51,825 nt of DNA from Lactiplantibacillus dongliensis (lineage in GTDB: Bacteria; Bacillota; Bacilli; Lactobacillales; Lactobacillaceae): contig NZ_BJDK01000025.1 in assembly GCF_005405105.1 (NCBI RefSeq), positions 1-51,825 on the forward strand. The letters are read 5' to 3'. How positions within the stretch are numbered: position 1 is the stretch's first letter; each line of letters begins with the position of its first letter. The position numbers and the translations under genes are program-made. The notes beneath the pieces are model-generated. The model saw only the letters and a program-made list of their open reading frames with translations. It searched no databases and was not told where the DNA came from. Positions 1 through 8,709 of the stretch are shown piece after piece.

Positions 1-12
1 CTTTTCTAATAA

Positions 13-951
13 TATATCAGGTTTAGAAAAGCGAACGAAGCAATATGCATTTTAACTTTTAAAACAAGCCCTAGTCAGTTACCGGGTAATTTCAAAGGGA
101 CATTCGGAGAAGCCGCCCAGACAGTCACGTATGTTTATCGGCCTAAAATTGATCCAATTCCAACGCCATCTAAAGGGGTTCTAGTAAGATATGTTGACGG
201 CCATAATCGTGACCTTCAGGCTGCAAAAACTTTAAGTGGCAAGATTGGTGATGCTTATGATGTTAGTACGGCTGAGTACCAAGTCGAAATCTCAGGTTAT
301 GAACTCGACACTAGTAACTTACCGGTTAATCAAAAAGGCAAGTTTACTGAACAATTACAAACGGTGACATATGTCTATCAACCAAAATCAACATTACCAG
401 TTCAAGCTGGCCTAGTCACCGTTAAGTATGTTGATCCTGATGGCAAGGCAGTACATGCGGATCAGACTATTAGTGAACTGGTTGGTAAGGCCTATGATGC
501 TAGTACCACTGATTATCAATTGGTTATTGAAGGCTACAAGTTAGATCAAGCCAAGTTGCCAACTAATCGGAAAGGTATCCTGAGCAATCAAGCACAGACG
601 GTCACTTATGTTTATCAAAAACAAAGCGTGACAGTGCCGAGTGAACCACAACAACCGGCTACGACTAAACCTAAACCTAAGGATAAAGTGCCAGCTAAAT
701 CAGTTGCCAAAACGACTACTAAGGTTAAGCCAGATCAGGCAGCTGACGATGCCATTACTAGTCAAAATAGTGTCGCTAAAAAATCAGCAACTAAGGCTCT
801 GCCGACTGCAGCGACACAGCAGGTTAATCGAACGAATCGAAAGTTACCACGTACTAGTGAACAGCACCAGGTGACGAAACGGGCCGGGTTCATTGGACTA
901 TTAAGTCTATTACTATTAATGAGTGGTAGTTACTATTGGCGACAACGCTAA
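13..951 (+). pseudogene. 3' remnant of a MucBP-repeat, LPxTxE-anchored surface protein
   Basis: The frame is open from base 13 to the stop at 949-951, but two in-frame stops at 7-12 and the lack of any early start show that the N-terminus (signal peptide and most repeats) is gone. Recognisable homology begins near base 50 with the end of one MucBP repeat. Two full MucBP repeats follow, about 178-390 and 403-630, each ending in TVTYVYQ/R. After that comes a Thr/Lys/Pro-rich linker, the sorting motif LPRTSE (844-861), a hydrophobic segment and the basic tail WRQR. LPRTSE fits the LPQTxE type used by sortase A of L. plantarum, so the parent was a covalently anchored, probably mucin-binding protein. 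An internal GTG at 364 could start a 195-aa piece, but without a signal peptide it would not be exported. The break is seen in the sequence; whether it is a frameshift or a recombination joint cannot be told here. Confidence 0.8.
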
Positions 952-1028
952 ATGGCATGAGCTGAACTCCTTGGAAGGGTTAACTGTAAAACCTCAAGTC
1001 AGCGAAAACAGTTAGTGATTAGCAATAC

Positions 1029-1066
1029 AAAAATGGCAACGACCTATCAAAGGCGTTGCCATTTTT
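1029..1066. terminator. bidirectional intrinsic terminator
   Basis: Perfect 12-bp inverted repeat (AAAAATGGCAAC with GTTGCCATTTTT) around a 14-nt loop. It lies between the convergent surface-protein remnant and the ABC permease gene and can serve both. Confidence 0.9.
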
Positions 1067-1074
1067 AGTGCTGT

Positions 1075-2295
1075 TTATTTCAAGCTTAAGCCGCGTTTCA
1101 AATTACCCCAGAACCCAAGTTCATCGGTCTGCAACATCAAGCCACCGTATATCTTACCGATGTACCACATGCTACCAACGACAGTCGCTAATAAGATAAT
1201 TAGTGAAAGTACAGCGGCTCCCATCGTCGCGGTACCGTTAATCAAGCGTAACGGCATCAAGTAAGACGAGAAGAATGGAATATAGGAGAACACCGTGACA
1301 ATGCCACTAGTTGGGCTACCCTGAAAGGCCATTGCCATCGCAAAGGTTAGCAGGTTCAGGTAAATAACTGGTTGTGACGCTTTGCTGGCATCTTCCACGC
1401 GCGTGACCAAAGCCCCACAAAACGCCGAGACTACGGTATAGAGTAGTACTGCGGCTAAGGCAAAGATCATATTGATTGATAATAAGTTATGCAGCACTTT
1501 CCCGATAATCGGCGCGTACTGTGACCACATGTTAGCGGTCAAGCGGCTGTGTTGGGCCAGTTGAACGATTAATGCCCCGCCGAGTAAGTAGACTAGCAAC
1601 TGGGTCACAATCATTAACAACACCCCGTAGACTTTACCGTTAAAATACTTGCGCGGTGTCGTACTGGAGAAGATGACTTCCATAATCTTGGTGCCTTTTT
1701 CGGCCGCAATTTCTTGCGCGGTAATTGACGAATAGGTCGTCAGAATCAAGTAAACGAAGAAGACTAAGATATAAAATGAGATTGTTTTGGCGGCTTTATC
1801 CGAGGCCGTCTTTTTTTGTAATTGTTGCTTAAAGGATGGCTGAACCGCTAACGCTTGAGTTTGCTTAGTTGTTAACTTCGCTGTCTGGACATTTAATTGT
1901 GTTTGTAAATGACTTAGAAAGCGTTGGATTTTAGCTTGATCGCCACTGGCAATTTCGTTTGGCCCATGGAATACCGTACTAACTTGGCGATTGTTTTTAG
2001 TCTTTAGTACAATATAGCCATTAATATCACTTTTCTTAGTGGCATCTTGTGCGGCATTGACCGTTTGGTACTTACTGGTTGTTTGGACGCCGCTAGTTTT
2101 CAAGAAGCTTTGACGTAAGCTGGCATCCTGGCTGATGACGGCAATGTCACTCTTATCTTTGCTAGGCGTCGCCACGTAGGTAATCCCAAAGGTTAAGCCG
2201 ATGAATAGGAACGGCATTAAAATCAGCATCAAGAAGCTCCATGATTTAGCTTGCCGTAGATAAGTTTCACTGGTGACAATCCATGTTTTATTCAT
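1075..2295 (-). CDS. ABC-2 type (NatB-like) exporter permease
   Basis: Membrane subunit of an ABC exporter. One N-terminal membrane segment (about residues 20-45) is followed by a large extracytoplasmic domain of about 130 residues, then five to six C-terminal membrane helices, the layout of ABC2_membrane_3/NatB proteins. I chose the ATG at 2295 (MNKTW...) because GGAGGTG sits 6 nt upstream; a GTG at 2304 in the same frame lacks a spaced site. The start overlaps the end of the upstream ATPase gene by 8 nt, so the two are translationally coupled and form one transporter. NatAB proteins export Na+ or drugs, but the substrate cannot be read from the sequence. 406 aa. Confidence 0.85.
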   Translation of the reverse strand: MNKTWIVTSETYLRQAKSWSFLMLILMPFLFIGLTFGITYVATPSKDKSDIAVISQDASLRQSFLKTSGVQTTSKYQTVNAAQDATKKSDINGYIVLKTKNNRQVSTVFHGPNEIASGDQAKIQRFLSHLQTQLNVQTAKLTTKQTQALAVQPSFKQQLQKKTASDKAAKTISFYILVFFVYLILTTYSSITAQEIAAEKGTKIMEVIFSSTTPRKYFNGKVYGVLLMIVTQLLVYLLGGALIVQLAQHSRLTANMWSQYAPIIGKVLHNLLSINMIFALAAVLLYTVVSAFCGALVTRVEDASKASQPVIYLNLLTFAMAMAFQGSPTSGIVTVFSYIPFFSSYLMPLRLINGTATMGAAVLSLIILLATVVGSMWYIGKIYGGLMLQTDELGFWGNLKRGLSLK

Positions 2296-3187
2296 GGTCA
2301 ACACCTCCCGCTTCGGTTCGGAAAATTTCGTCTAAAGTTGGCGGTTGTTGACTGAATTCTTGAATATAGTGGCCCTTGGTGACCGCGTCAAAAATAGCCG
2401 GACCAGCGTCAGCGTTCGTGAGCTTGAGCCGGTAATGATTTGGCCCAATGGCAGTCACCGAATCGACGCCCGCTAAAGTCGATAACTGTTCAGCGGACCA
2501 ATCGGTTGTCAGAAACAACCTTGTCCGGCCAAATTGGTCGCGGACACCGTCAACTGTGCCATTCAAGACAACTTCACCGTTGCGCAACATCACGAGGGTG
2601 TCACAGATTTCTTCCACGTTACTCATATCGTGACTGGAGAAGATAATGGCCGCACCCCGTTGTTTGGCCGCAACAATTGCTTGCTTTAACAGGTCCGCAT
2701 TGACGGGATCTAAACCGCTAAACGGTTCATCCAAAATAATCAGTTGCGGTTCATGAATCAACGTACAGATTAGTTGGACTTTTTGTTGGTTCCCTTTGGA
2801 TAATTTATTGATTTTATCTGTCGGCTGGCCTTTAACGGCAAAGCGTTGCATCCAGTCATTGATTTTAGGTTTGATCACGTTAGCCGGTTGATTTTTCAAG
2901 CGAGCTAAGTAGACGATTTGTTGGGTGATGGTCAGCTTGGACATGAGACTGCGTTCTTCCGGCAAGTAGCCAATCTGATTGTAGTCATCGGCACTCAGTG
3001 GTTGGCCGTTCCAAGTGATGGCACCATCAAATTTTAAAAAGTTGAGAATACTGTGAAACGTTGTCGATTTACCAGCGCCGTTTTGGCCGATCAGTCCCAT
3101 GATTTCCCCATCATGAACGTCAAAAGAGACATCATTAAGTGCATGCAGACTGCCAAAATGCTTACTAATATGTGCTACCGATAGCAT
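2288..3187 (-). CDS. ABC exporter ATP-binding subunit (NatA-like)
   Basis: Nucleotide-binding subunit of the exporter encoded with the downstream permease. Walker A is GQNGAGKST (about residues 34-42), the signature is LSKGNQQKV, and Walker B is LIILDEPFSGLDP followed by the switch His in SSHD. The 299-aa length includes the roughly 75-residue C-terminal extension typical of NatA/CcmA-type drug or antibiotic exporters. The start ATG at 3187 has GGGGGC upstream. The last codons overlap the permease start. No regulator gene is adjacent; the next gene upstream is ogt on the same strand, about 65 bp away. Confidence 0.9.
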   Translation of the reverse strand: MLSVAHISKHFGSLHALNDVSFDVHDGEIMGLIGQNGAGKSTTFHSILNFLKFDGAITWNGQPLSADDYNQIGYLPEERSLMSKLTITQQIVYLARLKNQPANVIKPKINDWMQRFAVKGQPTDKINKLSKGNQQKVQLICTLIHEPQLIILDEPFSGLDPVNADLLKQAIVAAKQRGAAIIFSSHDMSNVEEICDTLVMLRNGEVVLNGTVDGVRDQFGRTRLFLTTDWSAEQLSTLAGVDSVTAIGPNHYRLKLTNADAGPAIFDAVTKGHYIQEFSQQPPTLDEIFRTEAGGVDHE

Positions 3188-3252
3188 GGTGTCGCCCCCT
3201 GTAATTAGAATGTCTTAAGCATGCCATAATTCGGTGGGGACTGCAACGCCTT

Positions 3253-3744
3253 TCAGTTGGTTTGTTCAAGGGCTAATAGCCGGCGTTTCATGGGAAGACC
3301 GCCGCGATAACCGCCGAGTTGCCCATCTTTGCGAAGGACGCGATGACAGGGGACAACGACTAGTAATGGATTACGGCCAACTGCTGAGGCGATTGCGCGG
3401 ACGGCTTGGGGGCGGTTGAGTTGAGCCGCTAAATCCGAATAAGTGCAAGTCTGACCATAGGGTAATTGTTGCAATGCCTGCCAGACTTGTTGTTGCAACG
3501 CGGTCCCGGTCGTTTGATCGAGCGGTAAGTCGAAGGTCGTTGATTGCCCAGTCAGATAAGCATCCAAGGCCTGCCCGGCAGCTTGATTAGCTTGTTCGTC
3601 AAAGGTGGTAGTGGCTTGCGGGAAAAAGTGGCACCATTCGTCAGCGGCACCGTTGGGACTGCCGACAAAAGCTAAACCGCGAGGGGTACTGCCTAGCCAA
3701 TAATGCCGTTGTTGAATTGTGATATTGGTTAAAATGAGTTGCAT
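3253..3744 (-). CDS. ogt: methylated-DNA--protein-cysteine S-methyltransferase
   Basis: Suicide repair protein that moves the alkyl group from O6-alkylguanine (or O4-alkylthymine) to its own cysteine. The active-site motif PCHRV is present, with the acceptor near Cys133, preceded by the recognition-helix region (RPQAVRAIASAVGRNP) and the Asn hinge. An N-terminal ribonuclease-like domain covers roughly residues 1-75. The 163-aa length is normal for Ogt/AdaB. GGAGG lies upstream of the ATG at 3744. It is divergent from an AdaA-like gene, a rearranged version of the B. subtilis adaA-adaB pairing, which suggests induction by alkylation damage. Confidence 0.93.
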   Translation of the reverse strand: MQLILTNITIQQRHYWLGSTPRGLAFVGSPNGAADEWCHFFPQATTTFDEQANQAAGQALDAYLTGQSTTFDLPLDQTTGTALQQQVWQALQQLPYGQTCTYSDLAAQLNRPQAVRAIASAVGRNPLLVVVPCHRVLRKDGQLGGYRGGLPMKRRLLALEQTN

Positions 3745-3890
3745 CTTGATTGACCTCCGTTTTCGTTTAGTAGGGTTAGTATAGCAGGATTACGGTGGTG
3801 AAAGTTTTAAAATCTTGCTTTCTAATTGACGAAATTCAGTATTTATCAGCTGTTGGGCGTATACTTTAGAAAAAGTCAGGAGGTGTGGAG

Positions 3891-4427
3891 ATGGCGAACT
3901 TAACTGCGCAACGCTGGCAAGCGATTCAGACCAACGATGCGTGCCAAGATGGTCGCTTTTTCTATGGGGTGACGAGTACTGGCATATTTTGTCGACCGAG
4001 TTGTCATTCGCGATTGCCACGACCGGAGCATTTGAAACTCTTTCTCACCGCCGAAGCCGCACTAACAGCTGGCTTCCGGCCGTGTAAACGTTGTCGGCCA
4101 ACTGGGCAACCGGTGACGGCCACAGAATGGGTGACCGAGATCGACCGCATTATTGCAACCCACTATGCGGAGTCCTTGACGTTAGCTGAATTGGCACAAC
4201 TCGCCCACGGTGCCCCATATTATTTGCACCATGTGTATCAACAACAAACCGGGCAGACGCCGTTAGCGACATTAAAGCAGGTTCGTTTGCAACAGGCGCA
4301 ACAATTATTGCGGACGACGACGCAGCCGATTAGTGAAATCGCTCAGGCGTGTGGCTTTCAAAGTGCGGCGTATTTTAGCACTTGTTTTAAGCAAGTGTTC
4401 GGCCAGACGCCGCGTCGATTTCGTTAA
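3891..4427 (+). CDS. adaA: AdaA-like methylphosphotriester-DNA acceptor / AraC-type activator
   Basis: Sensor and activator of the adaptive response to alkylating agents. The N-terminal Ada zinc domain carries all four expected cysteines (C34, C38, C65, C68; CRPSC and CKRC). In this family Cys38 accepts methyl groups from DNA phosphotriesters and thereby switches on DNA binding. Residues about 85-178 hold the two helix-turn-helix motifs of an AraC domain, ending GQTPRRFR. I use the ATG at 3891 because AGGAGGTG lies 5 nt before it; a GTG at 3885 is inside that site. The 147-bp gap to divergent ogt probably contains the Ada box. No methyltransferase domain is fused, matching AdaA rather than E. 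coli Ada. Confidence 0.9.
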   Translation: MANLTAQRWQAIQTNDACQDGRFFYGVTSTGIFCRPSCHSRLPRPEHLKLFLTAEAALTAGFRPCKRCRPTGQPVTATEWVTEIDRIIATHYAESLTLAELAQLAHGAPYYLHHVYQQQTGQTPLATLKQVRLQQAQQLLRTTTQPISEIAQACGFQSAAYFSTCFKQVFGQTPRRFR

Positions 4428-4541
4428 ACATGGCAATTGAACAAACGTTCCCTAAAATTATCATGAGCGGCATTTTAACTGCGATTGACATGCTATCATT
4501 AGGCAATGTCAGTTGCATTGGTCATGTTTGGGGGATGTCAA

Positions 4542-5849
4542 ATGGACGAAGAGCTGTTGGGGGAACATTTTCAGATTTTTGAAACATTTATTGTCAGTAT
4601 GATGGTTATGCAGGAGACTGATTTATTCGCCTTGAAGAAAGGGCTAGATGAGAGTATTTTTGAGCACCAAGGATTTGATTTGAGACTATTTCAACGTGTT
4701 TTAGATTTGAAAAAGGGTGGTCTGACCGATGTTCAAAGTGAGTCTAAAGAAGTGCAGTTTATTTTTGAACATTTAAGATATGATGCTGATAGTGCGCAGA
4801 TTAGTACGACTAACGACTATGTTCGGAGTCTGATCGGACAGTACAAGTTAGAGCGTAGTAGGGCACAAAGTGAATTGCAAAAGCAGTATAGCCTGCTGGT
4901 TGTCAATGCGTGCAGTGTTTTTGAAATCTTAATCGGAAGTTTATTAGCCTTTGAATTATTACATGTTTATAGTCCTAAAGCGTATGTTGCAAAACAAACG
5001 ATTACCTTTGAAGGGTTACTTGCAGCGGGAAGTATTGAAAATGTACATGCTGAATTGATTGAAGCATTTATTCGACGTAGTCAGTATGCTTCAGTGGCGA
5101 GTTGGTTAAACGATTATCTTAAAATTTGTACAACTACAAAAGTTTTCAAGAATAAATTTGATAAAAATGAAGATGACTTTCAAACGTTGATAACTCGTAT
5201 TTTTGAAATGCGCAATATTTTCGTTCACAATAACGGTATTGCAACTGAACGGTATCAAAAATTAGGTGGGACGACTGATATAGGTAGTCAAATTAGTCTT
5301 AGTGAAAAACAAGTATTAGAGGTTATTGATGCCATCCTTGATACTGGGATTAGACTATTTATGCTTAACTTAGAAAAGAATCACCAGTGTCGGGACAGTA
5401 AGTATCGTATTCGGTTGAATAATTTGCCAATTGATTATCTACGCCATCAACCAAAGTCTTTTAAAGTTCTTTACGATTATTTAATAGGAATGGCAATATT
5501 AGATGGAAGCGACGTTAAAAAAAGCCAAGATGAATGTGTGACATATCTGATGAATGTATGGTTATGTTATCATTTTTTAGCTACGGATTTTAACGTTGAG
5601 CTAACTAATTATCGTGAAGCAATTAATTTTTTGAACGACGGAATGCAATCCTCTAATTTAAAATTTGAGTTATGGTGGTCGCTTGTTCAAAAAAATCAGC
5701 ACAATCAAGTTACGGCAGCAATTAAGTTTTTAGAATCGTTTGATAGTTTACAACAAAAGCTAAATAATAGTATTTTGCCGATTTTTGATATCTTGAAACA
5801 AGATGAGATGTTTGTTGAATATATAAAATATCTCAAGTATAATTCATAG
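4542..5849 (+). CDS. HEPN-motif protein of unknown function
   Basis: I do not recognise a named family. The protein is mostly alpha-helical and soluble and has no signal peptide. Residues 224-229 read R-N-I-F-V-H, an exact RNxxxH match to the R-x4-6-H ribonuclease motif of HEPN domains, preceded by a helix (residues about 95-150) rich in hydrophobic and acidic residues. HEPN proteins are often toxins, abortive-infection RNases or RNA-binding partners. The ATG at 4542 is preferred because GGGGGA lies about 7 nt upstream; an in-frame ATG at 4506 has no site. Base composition is clearly more AT-rich than the flanking repair and cell-wall genes, which suggests acquisition. A 53-aa ORF follows 22 nt downstream and is probably co-transcribed. 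435 aa. Confidence 0.6.
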   Translation: MDEELLGEHFQIFETFIVSMMVMQETDLFALKKGLDESIFEHQGFDLRLFQRVLDLKKGGLTDVQSESKEVQFIFEHLRYDADSAQISTTNDYVRSLIGQYKLERSRAQSELQKQYSLLVVNACSVFEILIGSLLAFELLHVYSPKAYVAKQTITFEGLLAAGSIENVHAELIEAFIRRSQYASVASWLNDYLKICTTTKVFKNKFDKNEDDFQTLITRIFEMRNIFVHNNGIATERYQKLGGTTDIGSQISLSEKQVLEVIDAILDTGIRLFMLNLEKNHQCRDSKYRIRLNNLPIDYLRHQPKSFKVLYDYLIGMAILDGSDVKKSQDECVTYLMNVWLCYHFLATDFNVELTNYREAINFLNDGMQSSNLKFELWWSLVQKNQHNQVTAAIKFLESFDSLQQKLNNSILPIFDILKQDEMFVEYIKYLKYNS

Positions 5850-5871
5850 CAGAGAGGAGTGTGGTCAGTGT

Positions 5872-6033
5872 ATGTTACCTGAGACTGATAAACGTTTAGA
5901 TTTTGATAATACGACGCTGCAACTCGGTACCTTTGAGGGCATTCCAGATAAGAAGGAACAGCAAGAAAGTTCAGAAAAAGACAGTTATGTTTTACCGTGG
6001 GATCACATTAAAATCCAAATGACTAAGTTTTAA
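5872..6033 (+). CDS. small 53-aa acidic protein downstream of the HEPN gene
   Basis: Short ORF starting MLPETDKRLDF and ending HIKIQMTKF, with GAGAGGAG about 12 nt upstream of the ATG, a longer spacing than usual. It is charged and hydrophilic with no membrane segment. Its position 22 nt after the HEPN-motif gene and before a terminator suggests one operon; a role as antitoxin or accessory subunit is only conjecture. No family recognised. Confidence 0.45.
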   Translation: MLPETDKRLDFDNTTLQLGTFEGIPDKKEQQESSEKDSYVLPWDHIKIQMTKF

Positions 6034-6104
6034 GCTTTTGGAGGACTATGGATTGCATGTTGACTAGTTCCGAAATTTGTTATTGATAATAATTTTAGCT
6101 ATTC

Positions 6105-6143
6105 AAAAAAACGCCATACCCAATCAAAAGGGTTTGGCGTTTT
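6105..6143. terminator. bidirectional intrinsic terminator
   Basis: Hairpin with arms AAAACGCCA and TGGCGTTTT, extended by ACCC/GGGT with one bulge, flanked by A and T runs. It serves the HEPN operon on the plus strand and the convergent LysM gene. Confidence 0.85.
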
Positions 6144-6166
6144 AACGTTGTCTTGAATTGTAATGC

Positions 6167-6775
6167 TTAATACCAGCCGTTTGATAACCAGTGCGCTTTC
6201 GCAGCTGACCATGAGCCATAGCGTGAGCTGACATAATTATTAGCGACTTTTTCTTGGTTAGCGGCTGAGTAGTCGCCGTTCAAGTAAGATTTGCTTAATT
6301 GATATTTACCGTAGTAGTTCCCGTTAGCAGCTGAGTATGAACCGCCGGATTCTTTACCAGCAATCCAAGCTTTGGCTGATGAATCTGAGCCAGAAGTGGT
6401 GCTTGTCGTACTCGTGCTTGCGGTATTAGCCGTCTGGGTGGTGCTAGCAGTGCTAGGTTGACTAGTTGATTGAGTGGTTGCGCTAGTATTAGCATTGTTA
6501 GCCGTGGTAGCGGTCGTGGAAACGTTACTGGTAGACGTTGAACTTGTGGTGCTCATCCCATTAACTTCCAATTGATTGCCGACATAAATTAAGTTGACGT
6601 TGCTGAGGTTGTTGGCCGTTTCGATGGCTGAGACCGTCGTGTTATGGGCGGCAGCAATCTTAGCAACAGTATCACCAGATTTAACGGTTACTGTATCAGC
6701 GTTAGCGGCAGTTGACCCGATTGCGAACAAACTAGCTGCAGCAACGGTCGATAATAGTAAACTTTTAATCTTCAT
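6167..6775 (-). CDS. secreted LysM-domain cell-wall protein, transglycosylase-like C-terminus
   Basis: The 202-aa precursor has a signal peptide with cleavage expected after ANA-D (residue about 26). Residues about 28-71 form one LysM peptidoglycan-binding domain (VKSGDTVAKIAAAHNTTVSA... YVGNQLEV). Residues about 74-132 are almost only Ser, Thr, Ala, Asn and Gln. The C-terminal 70 residues (AWIAGKESGGSYSAANGNYYGKYQLS...HWLSNGWY) match the small goose-lysozyme/Rpf-like fold seen in the L. plantarum extracellular transglycosylase family. A catalytic Glu is probably in GKESGG. The Ser/Thr linker is the sort of site that GtfA/GtfB decorates, and those genes lie directly divergent. GGAGTG precedes the ATG. 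Confidence 0.85.
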   Translation of the reverse strand: MKIKSLLLSTVAAASLFAIGSTAANADTVTVKSGDTVAKIAAAHNTTVSAIETANNLSNVNLIYVGNQLEVNGMSTTSSTSTSNVSTTATTANNANTSATTQSTSQPSTASTTQTANTASTSTTSTTSGSDSSAKAWIAGKESGGSYSAANGNYYGKYQLSKSYLNGDYSAANQEKVANNYVSSRYGSWSAAKAHWLSNGWY

Positions 6776-7114
6776 ATAGATAGTTTCACTCCTGTATTTT
6801 GTCTTGGCTAAATTAAAACGATAAATTGATCAACGCCGATTAGTGCGCGTCAACCAAACAACAAAATCTAGTATAACGGGTGAATGTTGCAGTGACGTCA
6901 ATGGCAAGTTACGTTTTTTAGGGTGATTTGTAATAAAGGTTGATTATTGTAACGTCTTGTAATATATGAGGATGTTTATCACTTTATATTATTGACGTTA
7001 TTGAGGCATATAATATAGAAGATACTTGGCGAGTTAACTTGAAGCCAAGATGACGAAAATTACTGGCAAAAGCTTAAAACACGACTGAAAGGCCGCTTTT
7101 TAACGAGAAACTTT

Positions 7115-7122
7115 GCTATAAT
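7115..7122 (+). promoter_or_regulatory. extended -10 promoter of gtfA-gtfB
   Basis: TGCTATAAT-type extended -10 element (TATAAT at 7117-7122) about 52 nt upstream of the gtfA start. The -35 region is weak, as is usual with an extended -10. Confidence 0.6.
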
Positions 7123-7173
7123 TCAGGGTATTAGCACGGATTTAGCTGTTATTTGAAAGGGAGCGATCGGAAC

Positions 7174-8709
7174 ATGTATTACTTTATCAATACCAGTATC
7201 AATCCCAAAAAGTCAGGGATTGAGCATGCGGAAATGAAGCGACTGGCCTTATTCAACCAGCATCACTTGCCAGCCAAAATCGTCACGCGCTTTTTTTCCT
7301 TGTCCTTACACCGGACGTTAAAAACGGCCGGGATTGCCGAACGCAACCAAATCAATTTATTTGATTTTATCCAACAATCGACTGATTTTACCCCCGTTAA
7401 GCTGACTATTGCTGACTTGCAGCTAGCTCCAGAGCTACGGATTCAAGCTGACGGGCATAATTATACCGTTTATCAAAATGAACATTTATTGATGCGAGTG
7501 AATACGTTTGCGCCGGACTATCACCAACTCAATAATGTGCAGCTGTATGATCCGACCGGGCACTTAGTTAAGACGGATTGGTATGATACGCGCGGTTTTA
7601 AAGGGCTAGAACAGTTCTATACGGCCGAGGGGCAAGTTGCCAGTGAACAAGTCTTTAATCCAGCTGGTGAAGTGGTCTATCAGACTTTCCATATGCCCAA
7701 CCGGCAAAATACGATGCAAAATTCACTCTATCGCTTCATTAACTATCATGGTCAAAACTGGTCGTTTGTGGGTGAACAAGCGATGACCAGGTTCTTCTTG
7801 GACGAATTGAATCGCCAACAGCCGCAATCCGTCTTTATCGTTGATCGGACATACGAATTGGCGTATTCCGCGTTACGGATGCGGACCCAAGCGTTTAAAG
7901 TCATGTATCTGCATAGTAATCATGTTAATGACCCCACTCATCCTAAGTCAGCCACGTTAAATTATAATTACGCCTATGCGTTAAATAATTTGTCGGACTG
8001 GCAAGGGGTCGCCGCGGCCACGCCACAACAAGTCCAAGATTTTCAGGATCGCTATGGTAATCAACCGCCAGTTTATACGATTCCAGTGGGGGTGGTGCCC
8101 GCTGCGACTTTGACGGCGCCTCACCAGCCTTGGGATCGGCGAACTCCCGGTAAGATCATCTTTGTGGCGCGATTATCTGAAGAAAAGCAACAGGATCAAG
8201 TCATTAAAGCCTTTCAAAAGGTTCACGCGCAATTGCCTCAAACGAGTTTGGATTTTTGGGGTTATGCGAATGGTGATACGGGTAAAAAACTTCGCCAGTT
8301 GGTAACCGATTTAAAGCTAACGGCGGCAGTGACTTTCAATGATTATACGCAAGACTTAGCGCCCGTTTATGATGATGCCCAACTCGCTATGCTAACGTCG
8401 CGAGCAGAAGGCTTTGCTCTGGCGCTACTAGAAGGTCAGTCACATGGGGTGCCACAGATTGCTTATGATGTGAAGTACGGGCCACGCGCGATTATTCAGG
8501 CAGGTCGCGATGGTGAGTTAGTGCCGGTTAATGATGTGGACGCCTTAGCACAGGCAATGGTGGCCTTGCTTAGCGATGCAGATAAATTACAAACGTATAG
8601 CACGAATGCCTATGCCGATGCGAAACGTTATAGCAGTGACGCGGTCTGGCAAGCCTGGCAACCGTTGATAGCGGCCGCGGATCGTTTTTATGCGGGGGAG
8701 GGACGCTAA
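7174..8709 (+). CDS. gtfA: protein O-glycosyltransferase subunit GtfA (formerly TagE5-like)
   Basis: GT4-type glycosyltransferase of 511 aa. Residues 1 to about 300 form the TagE/GtfA-specific N-terminal region with the add-on beta domain (YDTRGFKGLEQFY). The C-terminal Rossmann half begins near GKIIFVARLSEEKQQD and contains the retaining GT4 motif E-x7-E in EGFALALLE. In L. plantarum the GtfA/GtfB pair is required for GlcNAc O-glycosylation of secreted cell-wall proteins such as the autolysin Acm2; older annotations call them poly(glycerol-phosphate) glucosyltransferases. I take the ATG at 7174 behind AAAGGGAG rather than the TTG at 7153. The stop overlaps the gtfB start by one base (TAATG). 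The divergent LysM gene encodes a plausible acceptor. Confidence 0.85.
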   Translation: MYYFINTSINPKKSGIEHAEMKRLALFNQHHLPAKIVTRFFSLSLHRTLKTAGIAERNQINLFDFIQQSTDFTPVKLTIADLQLAPELRIQADGHNYTVYQNEHLLMRVNTFAPDYHQLNNVQLYDPTGHLVKTDWYDTRGFKGLEQFYTAEGQVASEQVFNPAGEVVYQTFHMPNRQNTMQNSLYRFINYHGQNWSFVGEQAMTRFFLDELNRQQPQSVFIVDRTYELAYSALRMRTQAFKVMYLHSNHVNDPTHPKSATLNYNYAYALNNLSDWQGVAAATPQQVQDFQDRYGNQPPVYTIPVGVVPAATLTAPHQPWDRRTPGKIIFVARLSEEKQQDQVIKAFQKVHAQLPQTSLDFWGYANGDTGKKLRQLVTDLKLTAAVTFNDYTQDLAPVYDDAQLAMLTSRAEGFALALLEGQSHGVPQIAYDVKYGPRAIIQAGRDGELVPVNDVDALAQAMVALLSDADKLQTYSTNAYADAKRYSSDAVWQAWQPLIAAADRFYAGEGR

